From assembly GCA_050013795.1 (NCBI GenBank), contig JBEKEO010000010.1:1-38540 (forward strand): a DNA stretch of 38,540 bases, in the 5' to 3' direction. Each line of letters starts with the position of its first letter. Position 1 is the stretch's first letter. The stretch comes from CAWHOW01 sp050013795 (GTDB lineage Bacteria > Bacteroidota > Bacteroidia > Bacteroidales > CG2-30-32-10). The position numbers were made by a program, and so were the translations under genes. The notes under the pieces are model-generated. The model was not told the DNA's origin. It saw only the letters and a list, made by a program, of their open reading frames with translations, and searched no databases. Positions 1 to 8,710 of this stretch are shown piece by piece.

Positions 1-55
1 GGATGGATATAATTTGATTGAAACTCTTTCTCGGGAAATTGATATTTTGGGTTAG
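1..55 (+). CDS. 3' end of an upstream coding sequence (partial)
   Basis: Reading from base 2, 17 codons stay open and end at a TAG at 53-55 (tail DGYNLIETLSREIDILG). The fragment is too short to identify. Its codon use and its place immediately before a glycosyltransferase suggest the C-terminus of another gene of the same polysaccharide operon, but chance openness cannot be excluded over this length. Confidence 0.4.
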   Translation, partial: DGYNLIETLSREIDILG

Positions 56-148
56 ATATCCAGCATAATTATTGAACGGATTATACTGTTTAATTAGTAT
101 CTGTTCTGTGAATTTTAAATTTAAATATTGTAAATCTTGCGTTTTGTA

Positions 149-1387
149 ATGAAAGTATCATCATTAAAAATATTATATTCTAAACTAAGTTATTTAGTGT
201 ATGTAAAATCCACATCGGTTTTTGATATTATACTATATTTTTTAAATTTAAAAATCCGAAAGCTAAAGGGATTAGAATATGCTGACAAAAAAGTAATTGT
301 TTATGTATGTGATGGGATAATGTTACATATACCGAGATTGGCAAAATGGGTAAGAAATTATGGATTCACAACAATTTTAATTTCAAATAAAGCTCTTTAT
401 ATTAAAGCGTTTTCAGATGATGTGTGGGATTTTAAAATTTTATTCAGGAATGAATATCATCTAAAAAGAATAATCAAGCAACTTAAGAAAGTATATATTT
501 ATCATGTTACCGCTCCAAAATCATATTATCCTGACATGATAAGGCAAATGGTAAAAGCTCCTTTTATCATTGATATGCACGATGTTTACTCCTGTTATTA
601 CGGATTGAATCCTGCTATAAAATGGATTCAAACGGAACTAATATATGAGAAGAAATGCCTTCAATTGTCAGATGGCGTTGTAGGTGTCAGCCTCGAACCA
701 AATGTCGCATTACGTAAATATGGCAAGCCAAAACCTCCTACAATTTATTTTCCTTTATATTGTGATAATGATTTTTTTAAAAATAACACCAAACAATTAA
801 CCGAAGATAATATCCATTTGGTTTATGCCGGAGGCATTGCCGGATCTCACCGTAATAAATCGCATTACGGGGCTATTCAGTTCCATAATCTGATAAAAGT
901 ATTTTCGGAACAAAAAATCCATTTTCATATTTATCCAAGCCCGTCAGTTCATATTACTGATATTTCAGAATATGAAAAAATTGCCGGAACTAACGATTAT
1001 TTTCATTTTCATAAATCTGTTCCTCAGGAAAACCTGGCTGATGAATTAAGCAAATATCATTTTGGATTGATTCCGTTTTTTAGTAAAGATACCCGAATAT
1101 CCACTGAAAAAATCAAATACGCCACATCCCTTAAATTGTTTAATTATATTGAAGCAGGGATACCATTAATAATTTCAAAAGACCTGATTTATCAAAGCTG
1201 GATTGTTGAGCGCTACTGTGCTGGTTATTCTATTGGGGCAGATGATTTATCAAGAATTAAGGAAATTATCCTTTCAATAAATTATAGAGATCTTGTTTCC
1301 GGCATGATTGAAAAAAGAGAGGAAATTTCTTTAAAAAATCATATTCCAAGGTTGATTAAATTCTACATACAAATTGCAGGAGTATAA
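149..1387 (+). CDS. GT-B fold glycosyltransferase (group 1 / GT4-like)
   Basis: This protein of about 412 residues most likely transfers a sugar from a nucleotide donor onto a lipid-linked glycan at the cytoplasmic face. A possible glycine-rich donor-domain start (YAGGIAGSH) lies near the middle. The C-terminal part has the pattern KLFNYIEAGIPLII, which matches the donor-binding loop of GT-B enzymes (K...E..aaG.P.i). No signal peptide or clear membrane helix is seen. The frame is open from a TTG at 137, but the ATG at 149 is the better start. The gene begins the cluster visible here and is followed after about 50 bp by a NeuD-like gene. Family placement rests on the fold pattern only; donor and acceptor are unknown. 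Confidence 0.75.
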   Translation: MKVSSLKILYSKLSYLVYVKSTSVFDIILYFLNLKIRKLKGLEYADKKVIVYVCDGIMLHIPRLAKWVRNYGFTTILISNKALYIKAFSDDVWDFKILFRNEYHLKRIIKQLKKVYIYHVTAPKSYYPDMIRQMVKAPFIIDMHDVYSCYYGLNPAIKWIQTELIYEKKCLQLSDGVVGVSLEPNVALRKYGKPKPPTIYFPLYCDNDFFKNNTKQLTEDNIHLVYAGGIAGSHRNKSHYGAIQFHNLIKVFSEQKIHFHIYPSPSVHITDISEYEKIAGTNDYFHFHKSVPQENLADELSKYHFGLIPFFSKDTRISTEKIKYATSLKLFNYIEAGIPLIISKDLIYQSWIVERYCAGYSIGADDLSRIKEIILSINYRDLVSGMIEKREEISLKNHIPRLIKFYIQIAGV

Positions 1388-1436
1388 TTACTGATCACAC
1401 AAAATTATTAAATTTGCAATAAAAATTAATAGAACT

Positions 1437-2087
1437 TTGAAAAAAATAATAATCGTTGGAGCAAGGATTGACGGGCATGCAAAAGTTGTGCTTGAAATTA
1501 TGCAGGCTCAAAGAAAGTATGAAGTTGTTGGTTTTATTGATGATAACCTTAATAACAAAGGAATTACTATTAGAAATATCCCTGTAATTGGTACTATGTC
1601 GGATTTACCACAACTGATAAAGAAATTTAATATTTATGGAGGGATTGTCGCCATTGGTAATAATCAGCAACGACGTAACTTAGGATTAAAAATTAAAAAT
1701 ACCGGGTTAGAATTAATAAATGCTATTCATCCCACCGTGCATATTGATTCTGATGTTCAAATAGGTGAAGGGAATTGTTTTTGCCAGGGTGTTATAATCG
1801 TTACCGGCTCAAAATTAGGGAACAGCATTAACATTCATACAGGCGCGACAATTGACCACGATAATATTATCGAAGATGGTGCCAATATTGGTCCCGGAGC
1901 TCATACGGCCGGGCGTGTTACTATTTGCAAAGATGCTTTCTTAGGAGCCGGTACAGTTGTCATCCCGGATGGTATTGTTGGTGAAGGTGCTATCACAGGT
2001 GCAGGAACTGTTGTGATAAGGCCGGTTGAACCCTATACGAAAGTAGTCGGTGTTCCTGCTAAAATTATCGAAAAGATTAATAAATAA
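1437..2087 (+). CDS. NeuD/PglD-family sugar O/N-acyltransferase
   Basis: This 216-residue protein has the two-part architecture of the NeuD/PglD family. The N-terminal nucleotide-binding-like region carries IIIVGA...GHAKVV near residues 4-17. From about residue 95 a left-handed beta-helix follows, with hexapeptide repeats such as IGEGNCF, IGPGAHTAG and LGAGTVVIPDG. Family members transfer acetyl or other acyl groups to amino or hydroxyl groups of activated sugars. The histidine in ATIDHDNIIEDG fits the catalytic base region. The start is TTG at 1437: it gives the canonical family N-terminus and no suitable ATG lies nearby. The SDR and DegT aminotransferase that follow suggest it acylates an amino sugar, as in the PglF/PglE/PglD route. 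The sugar itself cannot be deduced. Confidence 0.85.
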   Translation: MKKIIIVGARIDGHAKVVLEIMQAQRKYEVVGFIDDNLNNKGITIRNIPVIGTMSDLPQLIKKFNIYGGIVAIGNNQQRRNLGLKIKNTGLELINAIHPTVHIDSDVQIGEGNCFCQGVIIVTGSKLGNSINIHTGATIDHDNIIEDGANIGPGAHTAGRVTICKDAFLGAGTVVIPDGIVGEGAITGAGTVVIRPVEPYTKVVGVPAKIIEKINK

Positions 2088-2096
2088 TAATAAAAG

Positions 2097-3077
2097 ATGG
2101 AGAAAATATTTGTCACCGGAGGCGCGGGATATGTTGGTTCGGTCTTAGTTCCCAAACTACTTGAAAATGGTTTTAAAGTTACTGTTCTCGACCTGATGAT
2201 ATATGGAGAAGATGTTCTGCCCGTTCACCCAAACCTAAATGCTATAAAAGGAGATATCAGAGATCAGAAGCTGCTTAAAGAAATCATCCCCGGACATGAT
2301 GCAGTAATTCATCTGGCGTGTATTTCCAACGACCCCAGTTTTGAATTAAATCCACAATTAGGCAAATCAATTAATCTCAACGCATTCGAACCCTTAGTTG
2401 AAATTTCCAAAAAATCAGGAGTGAAGCGATTTATCTACGCTTCTTCATCAAGTGTTTATGGTATAAAAGAAGAACCGAATGTCAACGAAAGTATGAAACT
2501 TGAACCTTTGACCGATTACTCCAAATTCAAGGCAATGTGCGAGGAGATACTTGAAAAATATCGTTCGGATGATTTTATAACCTGCACTATCCGCCCTGCC
2601 ACAGTTTGCGGCTATGGCAAAAGACTACGGTTGGATCTAACAGTTAATATTTTAACTAATCTCGCTATTAACAAAGGCGAAATTACCGTGTTTGGCGGCG
2701 CTCAGAAACGTCCTAATATCCATATTGAAGATATGGCAGATTTATATTGCCGGCTTCTATCCTTACCAAAAGAGAAAATCTCTGGTAAAATATGGAATGC
2801 CGGTTATGAAAATCATACCATATCCGATATAGCTGATATGGTAAAAAAGGTAATAGGCGAAAAAATTAAGATCACCACTTCGCCAACCAATGATAATCGT
2901 TCTTACCATATTTCTTCCGAAAAAATTAAAAAGGATATTGGTTTCATAACAAAGCATACGATTGAAGATGCTGTTAAGGATCTGAAAACCGCTTTCGCTA
3001 AAGGATTAGTGCCAGATTCATTAACTGATGATAAATATTTCAACGTTAAACGAATGCAAAAAATAAACCTCAGATAA
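2097..3077 (+). CDS. NAD-dependent sugar epimerase/dehydratase (extended SDR)
   Basis: This 326-residue extended short-chain dehydrogenase/reductase acts on a nucleotide sugar. The Rossmann motif TGGAGYVGS sits at residues 7-15. The catalytic triad region is intact: the serines in YASSSSVYG (about 114-122) and the YxxxK pair Y141/K145. The length is normal for the GalE/RmlB superfamily. The ATG lies 9 bp after the NeuD-like stop, and the DegT gene begins 3 bp after this stop, so the three are translationally close. Together they look like a module that oxidises or dehydrates, aminates and acylates a sugar. Whether this one is an epimerase, a 4,6-dehydratase or a reductase is not resolved. Confidence 0.85.
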   Translation: MEKIFVTGGAGYVGSVLVPKLLENGFKVTVLDLMIYGEDVLPVHPNLNAIKGDIRDQKLLKEIIPGHDAVIHLACISNDPSFELNPQLGKSINLNAFEPLVEISKKSGVKRFIYASSSSVYGIKEEPNVNESMKLEPLTDYSKFKAMCEEILEKYRSDDFITCTIRPATVCGYGKRLRLDLTVNILTNLAINKGEITVFGGAQKRPNIHIEDMADLYCRLLSLPKEKISGKIWNAGYENHTISDIADMVKKVIGEKIKITTSPTNDNRSYHISSEKIKKDIGFITKHTIEDAVKDLKTAFAKGLVPDSLTDDKYFNVKRMQKINLR

Positions 3078-3080
3078 GCA

Positions 3081-4190
3081 ATGAAAGTTCCATATATTGA
3101 TCTGTCCCCTCAACATAAGAATATTAAAAGTGAATTAATTGAGGCATTTTCCGGTATAATTGAATCGGGTCAGTTTATACTTGGAGAAGAAGTCAAAAAA
3201 TTTGAAAAAAGTTTTGCTAATTTATGTGGAACAAAATATGTTGTAGGTGTTGCAAATGGTACTGATGCTCTTTTCCTGACCATGAAAGCCCTTGGTATAG
3301 GAAAAGGAGATGAAGTAATCACAGCCCCTAATTCATTTCTTGCATCAGCTTCATCTATTGCAATAGCCGGAGCAACTCCCGTTTTTGCTGATGTGCGCGA
3401 CGATTTCAATCTTGATCCCGAAAAAGTCAGGAAAGCAATAACTCCCAAAACAAAAGGAATTATTGCAGTTCATCTAACAGGCAGACCTGCTCCTATGGCT
3501 GAATTATCTGATATTGCAAAACAATATAATCTTTATATTATTGAAGATGCTGCTCAGGCTATATGTGCTGAATACAAAGGGAAAAGAGTCGGAGGCCTGG
3601 GGGTAGCAGGTTGCTTTAGTTTACATCCTTTAAAAAATCTTTCTGCTTGTGGTGACGGAGGAGTAATAACCACAAATAATGATGACTTATTTAACTATCT
3701 TATTAAGGCCCGTAATCATGGATTAAAAAACCGCGACGAGTCTGATTTCTGGAGTTATAATTCAAGGCTGGATAATTTACAGGCTGCCATTCTTAATGTG
3801 AAATTGAAAGAGCTGGATAAATGGACAGAAAGAAGAAGAGAGATCGCAAATATCTATTATCAGAAGTTGAAAAATATAGATAATCTTATTTTACCTTTTG
3901 ACAAAGAATTTGAAAAAGCCGTTTTTCATACATTCATAATCCAAATTCAACAAAGGGATTCATTAAAGCAATTTCTGGCAGAGAAAGGTATTGATACAAA
4001 AATTCATTATCCTGTTCCAATACACATGCAAGATGCTGCAAAATATTTAGGATATAAAAAAGGAAATTTTCCTGTAACGGAAAAACAAGCCGAAACAATT
4101 TTAAGTTTACCTGTTTTCCCCGAGTTGACAAATGAACAAATTTATTATGTTGCGGATTCAATTTTATACTTTAGCAAAAATATTTTATAA
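3081..4190 (+). CDS. DegT/DnrJ/EryC1/StrS-family sugar aminotransferase
   Basis: This 369-residue PLP enzyme transfers an amino group, usually from glutamate, to a keto nucleotide-sugar. It opens with the family signature VPYIDLSPQH. GTDAL at about 61-65 binds the PLP phosphate, EDAAQA at 155-160 supplies the ring-binding Asp156, and SLHPLKNLSACGDGG places the Schiff-base lysine at K185. A C-terminal segment rich in YPVPIH and LPVFPELT matches the family's small domain. The gene lies 3 bp after the preceding SDR and 5 bp before the next one, indicating one transcript. The pattern resembles 3- or 4-keto-sugar aminotransferases such as FdtB, QdtB and PglE. Regiochemistry cannot be told from the sequence by eye. 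Confidence 0.92.
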   Translation: MKVPYIDLSPQHKNIKSELIEAFSGIIESGQFILGEEVKKFEKSFANLCGTKYVVGVANGTDALFLTMKALGIGKGDEVITAPNSFLASASSIAIAGATPVFADVRDDFNLDPEKVRKAITPKTKGIIAVHLTGRPAPMAELSDIAKQYNLYIIEDAAQAICAEYKGKRVGGLGVAGCFSLHPLKNLSACGDGGVITTNNDDLFNYLIKARNHGLKNRDESDFWSYNSRLDNLQAAILNVKLKELDKWTERRREIANIYYQKLKNIDNLILPFDKEFEKAVFHTFIIQIQQRDSLKQFLAEKGIDTKIHYPVPIHMQDAAKYLGYKKGNFPVTEKQAETILSLPVFPELTNEQIYYVADSILYFSKNIL

Positions 4191-4195
4191 CTTTA

Positions 4196-5263
4196 ATGAA
4201 AAGAATATTAATTACAGGTGGAATGGGGTTTGTTGGTTCAAACTTAGCAAGTGCTTTAAAATTAAAATATCCCGAATACTCTATAATAGCATTTGACAAT
4301 CTCAAACGACGAGGTTCGGAATTAAATATTAACCGTCTTGTCAATAAAGGTATAACTTTTATTCATGGTGATATACGAAACAAAACCGATTTTGAAGAAA
4401 TCGGGAAAATAGATTGCATAATTGATGCCGCAGCAGAACCATCAGTTTTGGCAGGTATTGACAGTTCAACGGAATACTTAATTGATACTAACCTTAACGG
4501 AACTATCAATACATTATATTTTGCAAAAAAACACAAATCAGATTTTATTTTCTTATCAACAAGTCGTATTTATCCTATTTCACAACTTGAAAAAATTGAA
4601 GTTATTGAAAAAGAAAATCGTATTGAAATCGCAGAAAAACAAAGTATTCAAGGTATAAGTTCTTATGGTATCTCTGAAAATTTTCCAATTGAAGGAGCGC
4701 GATCTTATTATGGAGCAACAAAATTAGCTTCGGAATTATTTGTTAAAGAATTTAATCAATTTGCAGGTATAAGAACTGTGATAAATCGTTGTGGAGTAAT
4801 CGCAGGACCTTGGCAAATGGGCAAAATTGATCAGGGGGTTACAGTACTTTGGGTTGCACGGCATTTCTGGAAAAAATCTTTATCTTATATTGGTTATGGT
4901 GGCACAGGGAAACAAGTCAGAGATGCGTTACATATTAATGACTTGTTTGATTTGGTAGACTGGCAAATTCACAATATTGATAATATAAATGGTGAAACTT
5001 TTAATGTGGGCGGTGGTGTTAAATGTAGTTTTTCATTAAAGGAATTAACACAATTTTGCCAACAAATTACTGGTAATACAATAAATATAGGTTCTGTTAA
5101 AGAAAACAGGGAGGGAGATATAAGATTATATTTAACTGATAATACTAAAGTAAATAGACTTTGTGGTTGGACTCCTAAGACCTCAATTAATACATTAGTA
5201 AAAGATGTGTATGAATGGATAATCAATAATGAAACTCAATTAAGTAATATTTTAAATAACTAA
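4196..5263 (+). CDS. CDP-paratose 2-epimerase-like SDR
   Basis: This 355-residue extended SDR has a Rossmann motif TGGMGFVGSN at residues 7-16, a Ser/Thr cluster (LSTSRIYP, 120-127) and an intact YxxxK at Y172/K176. The extended spacing, GPWQMGKIDQG and the GTGKQVRDALHINDL segment resemble the TyvE (CDP-tyvelose/paratose 2-epimerase) group more than GalE. It would rearrange the stereochemistry of a deoxy nucleotide-sugar. It is followed 3 bp later by a second gene of the same type, so the pair may act in series or as a heteromer. The substrate is inferred from family resemblance only. Confidence 0.82.
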   Translation: MKRILITGGMGFVGSNLASALKLKYPEYSIIAFDNLKRRGSELNINRLVNKGITFIHGDIRNKTDFEEIGKIDCIIDAAAEPSVLAGIDSSTEYLIDTNLNGTINTLYFAKKHKSDFIFLSTSRIYPISQLEKIEVIEKENRIEIAEKQSIQGISSYGISENFPIEGARSYYGATKLASELFVKEFNQFAGIRTVINRCGVIAGPWQMGKIDQGVTVLWVARHFWKKSLSYIGYGGTGKQVRDALHINDLFDLVDWQIHNIDNINGETFNVGGGVKCSFSLKELTQFCQQITGNTINIGSVKENREGDIRLYLTDNTKVNRLCGWTPKTSINTLVKDVYEWIINNETQLSNILNN

Positions 5264-5266
5264 AAA

Positions 5267-6328
5267 ATGAAAATTGCAATTATCACCGGATCTGCAGGAT
5301 TAATCGGAAGTGAAGCTGTTGATTTCTTCTCAAAGAAATTTGATAAAATCATAGGCATTGATAACAACATGAGAAAATATTTTTTCGGAAATGATGCATC
5401 TACCGAATGGAATAGGAAACAAATCGAAAGCAAATACCCTAATTATAGGCATTATGATAATGATATTCGAAACTTCAGTGAATTAGAGAAAATATTTAAA
5501 GAATATAATAATGATATCAGTCTGGTGGTTCATACGGCAGCACAGCCAAGTCACGATTGGGCTGCAAATGAACCATTAACTGATTTTACGGTTAATGCCA
5601 ATGGCACTCTGAATATGTTAGAGTTAACTCGGTTACATTGTAAAGATGCTGTTTTTATTTTCACTTCAACAAATAAGGTTTATGGTGATAATCCAAATTA
5701 TTTACCACTTATTGAGTTAGAAGATCGATGGGAATTAGACGAGAAGCATATCTATTATAAAAATGGCATTAATGAATCGATGAGTATAGATAATACAAAA
5801 CATTCTCTTTTTGGCGCTTCAAAAGTTGCCGCTGATGTGCTGGTTCAGGAATATGGCAAGTATTTTAATATGCACACAGCAATATTCAGAGGAGGTTGTT
5901 TGACTGGGCCAAAGCATTCGGGAACACAATTACACGGATTTTTATCATATCTTATGAAGTGTGCAATAACAGGAGATCATTATTCTGTTTTCGGATATAA
6001 AGGGAAACAAGTTCGTGATAATATTCATAGTTTTGATTTGGTCAATATGTTTTGGCATTTTTATAACAACCCACGTACCGGCGAAGTTTATAATGCAGGT
6101 GGTAGCAGACATTCTAACTGTTCAATGAAAGAGGGCATTGCAATTTGCGAAAAGATTGTTGGAAAAAAAATGAATTACAGCTATACTGAAACAAATAGAA
6201 TAGGTGATCATATTTGGTGGATAAGCGATGTCTCAAAATTTAAGGAGCATTACCCTACCTGGCAATATAAATATAATCTTCAAGATATTTTAATTCAAAT
6301 TTTTGAAGGCTTAAGTTCACGAGATTAA
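5267..6328 (+). CDS. CDP-paratose 2-epimerase-like SDR with a Phe at the catalytic Tyr position
   Basis: This 353-residue extended SDR is the tandem partner of the preceding gene. The Rossmann motif TGSAGLIGSE is at residues 7-16 and the Ser/Thr cluster is FTSTNKVYGD at 132-141. At the YxxxK site the sequence reads SLFGASK, so Phe182 (codon 5810-5812) replaces the catalytic Tyr while Lys186 is kept. GYKGKQVRDNIHSFDLV and the C-terminal EGIAICEKIVGKK segment are TyvE-like. From memory, SDRs with LFGASK occur in other glycan clusters, so the change is probably a family trait and not damage. The enzyme may use another base, or it may be a non-catalytic partner of its neighbour. A 126-bp gap then separates it from the next gene. 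Confidence 0.8.
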   Translation: MKIAIITGSAGLIGSEAVDFFSKKFDKIIGIDNNMRKYFFGNDASTEWNRKQIESKYPNYRHYDNDIRNFSELEKIFKEYNNDISLVVHTAAQPSHDWAANEPLTDFTVNANGTLNMLELTRLHCKDAVFIFTSTNKVYGDNPNYLPLIELEDRWELDEKHIYYKNGINESMSIDNTKHSLFGASKVAADVLVQEYGKYFNMHTAIFRGGCLTGPKHSGTQLHGFLSYLMKCAITGDHYSVFGYKGKQVRDNIHSFDLVNMFWHFYNNPRTGEVYNAGGSRHSNCSMKEGIAICEKIVGKKMNYSYTETNRIGDHIWWISDVSKFKEHYPTWQYKYNLQDILIQIFEGLSSRD

Positions 6329-6463
6329 ACATAATTCTTATATATTTAATCTTTTTTAGTTGGCTTTTCTTACATATTTATTATCGATGTAATTTTATTT
6401 TTGCATTCAAGAAATTTATTAAATCTGAAATTTTAGAATTAACTAAATATAGTATTGGATAAT

Positions 6464-7840
6464 ATGTTGAATACTGCAAAATTTCTTAAGAAAAATTTTA
6501 TTCTTATTTCGATTGTAGCTCTTGCAATAATTCCTTTTCTATATGTTTATTTTTTTGGAGTTAATGTAGCACATATCGATGATTGGGATTTTGTTTTAAT
6601 GGTAAAAAAATATCTTAGCGAAGGAATATCATTTTCACTTTTTTCTAAACCACACAACGAACATATAATTTTTTTCCCTCGTCTATTTTACATTTCAGTA
6701 TTGTCTATTACTAAGATGGATTCTAAAATATTTATGTATTTCAATGCCTTTTTGATTTGTTTAGAATTTATATTTTTATATCTTATTGCTAATAAACAGT
6801 TCAAATTTTCTATATCTAAAATTCCTTTATGGATTTTAATAATTCCTTTATTTGTATTTAATCTCAGGCAATGGCAGAATTTAATATGGGCATTCCAAAT
6901 GGCCTTTTATTTTGTTTTAATATTTACAATAATGTCTTTATATTTTATTGAACTATTTTTTTCAACACCAAATCAAATTCGGAAATTATTATTTCTTCTA
7001 TTATCAGTGATATTTGGAATTATTGCTTCTTTTTCCAGCGCTATGGGAATAATCGTTTGGATTGCAGGAGGTATACAGATTTTAATAAAAAATAATTATT
7101 TCCGAAAACCCTATCTTTGGATTTATGGAATTATTTGGGCGATTATTGGAATAATTGCATTTATTATTTATAGTAATGGAATTGATAATCCCGTTAACCC
7201 AAATACAATGTTTATTATAACACATCCATTTAAATTTCTATACTTCTTTTTCTCACTGATTTCAATGATAAGTGTACACTCGCTGAGTATTCTCGCTTTT
7301 CCATTAGGTGTTTTATTATTTGCCGTTTCTATTTATGTTATATATAAAATATATATAAATAAGAGATTACCGGAAAACAGTTTTTGGATAGCTCTCTTTA
7401 TATATTCAGTATTGTTTTCAATAATGACTACTATGGGCAGGGGAACAATTTCTTTTGAATATACTGACAGGTCAAGATATACATCTTTTACGTCTTTGAT
7501 GACTATTTCAATGTTTGTAATGTTCTATGATGTTTTCCGCCATTCTATAAATATATTTGAAAAATATATATTCAAACATGTATTCATCGGCTTACTTGTT
7601 TTGGCTATAGGATTAAACGCCATTGGTTTGGCTTTTGGTTTTTATGAAAAAAAAGAAAGACTAAAGGTTAAAGAGATTGTATTGAATTATAAAACTAAGA
7701 GCGATAAAGAAATATTTACATTATGTCCTTGGTGTGGTCCGCCATGCTATTGGTGCGAAAACGAATTTGTAAATATGGTAAAAGATAATTGTTCCTTTTT
7801 AGAAAAGAATCATTATAATGCTTTTATACAATCCAAGTAA
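6464..7840 (+). CDS. Polytopic membrane protein, probable GT-C-like glycosyltransferase
   Basis: This protein of about 458 residues has roughly ten hydrophobic helices. After the first helix, the predicted periplasmic loop carries HIDDWD (D39, D40), placed like the acidic motif of GT-C glycosyltransferases that use polyprenyl-phosphate sugars. The loop also contains SKPHNEHIIFFPRLF, a His/Glu-rich stretch seen in uncharacterised GT-C-like proteins. The hydrophilic tail after the last helix holds C-x2-C-x3-C-x2-C (C421, C424, C428, C431). The frame opens at a TTG (6455), but the ATG at 6464 is preferred. The next gene, 3 bp on, is a DPM1-like enzyme that would make a polyprenyl-phosphate donor, which supports the GT-C reading. 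Function is inferred. Confidence 0.6.
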   Translation: MLNTAKFLKKNFILISIVALAIIPFLYVYFFGVNVAHIDDWDFVLMVKKYLSEGISFSLFSKPHNEHIIFFPRLFYISVLSITKMDSKIFMYFNAFLICLEFIFLYLIANKQFKFSISKIPLWILIIPLFVFNLRQWQNLIWAFQMAFYFVLIFTIMSLYFIELFFSTPNQIRKLLFLLLSVIFGIIASFSSAMGIIVWIAGGIQILIKNNYFRKPYLWIYGIIWAIIGIIAFIIYSNGIDNPVNPNTMFIITHPFKFLYFFFSLISMISVHSLSILAFPLGVLLFAVSIYVIYKIYINKRLPENSFWIALFIYSVLFSIMTTMGRGTISFEYTDRSRYTSFTSLMTISMFVMFYDVFRHSINIFEKYIFKHVFIGLLVLAIGLNAIGLAFGFYEKKERLKVKEIVLNYKTKSDKEIFTLCPWCGPPCYWCENEFVNMVKDNCSFLEKNHYNAFIQSK

Positions 7841-7843
7841 TTT

Positions 7844-8584
7844 ATGAAATTATCCGTAATCATTCCTGCATATAACGAAGCCGAGTCATTACCGGAAACA
7901 ATTTCTGCTATTTTCAAAGAACTTACAGACAATAAAATTGATCATGAAATTTTAATTGTCAATGATAATTCGAAAGATAATACCTTAGAGGTTTTAGATA
8001 AATTAAAAGAAAAAATCAACACATTGGTTTGGATTACCAACGAAAGCCCCAATGGTTTTGGTTATGCCGTTAGAAAAGGACTGGAAAATTTCAATGGTGA
8101 CTGTGCAGCTATTATGATGGCAGATTTATCTGATTCTCCTCTAGATTTGGTATTATTTTTTAATAAAATGGCAGAAGGTAATTACGATGCAGTTTTTGGT
8201 TCACGTTGGAGTAAGGGAGGAAGGGTTTATGACTATCCTTTTGCTAAAAGAATAATTAACAGGCTTGCAAATGCAATTATTAAAATTTGTTTCAGGATTA
8301 AATATAACGATACGACTAATGCATTCAAAATGTATAAGAGAAAAACGATTGATGGCATTAAACCTTTTTTATCACCCCATTTTAACCTTACTATTGAATT
8401 GCCTTTAAAGGTTATCATACGTGGCTATTCATATACTGTTGTTCCCAATTCTTGGAGGAATAGAAAGTATGGTATATCAAAACTAAAAATCAGGGAAATG
8501 GGAACTCGTTATTTTTTTATCCTTTTGTATTGTTTAATAGAAAAATATTTTTCAAAAAATGATTTTAAAAAGAAATGGGATTAA
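7844..8584 (+). CDS. GT2 glycosyltransferase, DPM1-like polyprenyl-phosphate sugar synthase
   Basis: This 246-residue GT-A enzyme opens with LSVIIPAYNEAESLPETI (residues 3-20), has the nucleotide-binding IVNDNSKDNT at 38-47, and has MADLSDSP at 92-99 as its metal-binding DxD-type motif. The first Asp of the usual DAD is Met, and the remaining Asp94 and Asp97 are present. NGFGYAVRKGLE matches the G-x-A-x-R-x-G helix of dolichol-phosphate mannosyltransferases. It lacks the two C-terminal membrane helices of the larger ArnC/GtrB types. It should transfer a sugar from a nucleotide to undecaprenyl phosphate at the cytoplasmic face, feeding the membrane protein encoded 3 bp upstream. The sugar is unknown. 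Confidence 0.85.
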   Translation: MKLSVIIPAYNEAESLPETISAIFKELTDNKIDHEILIVNDNSKDNTLEVLDKLKEKINTLVWITNESPNGFGYAVRKGLENFNGDCAAIMMADLSDSPLDLVLFFNKMAEGNYDAVFGSRWSKGGRVYDYPFAKRIINRLANAIIKICFRIKYNDTTNAFKMYKRKTIDGIKPFLSPHFNLTIELPLKVIIRGYSYTVVPNSWRNRKYGISKLKIREMGTRYFFILLYCLIEKYFSKNDFKKKWD

Positions 8585-8676
8585 TTTTCTGTCTCTGTTA
8601 GAATTTATTATTTGAAAATATTATAACAATTTGCCAAAATTTTTTATAATAATAAGGCTGTAACATATAAAATATC

Positions 8677-8684
8677 TAAATTTG
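8677..8684 (+). promoter_or_regulatory. Possible -7 element
   Basis: TAAATTTG fits the Bacteroidota -7 consensus TAnnTTTG and lies 26 bp before the ATG at 8711. No TTG is found 17-23 bp upstream, so this is weak. A promoter here would split the heptose-like module from the genes before it. Confidence 0.3.
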
Positions 8685-8710
8685 AATAATATTTATATAA
8701 GAAGAATTAA

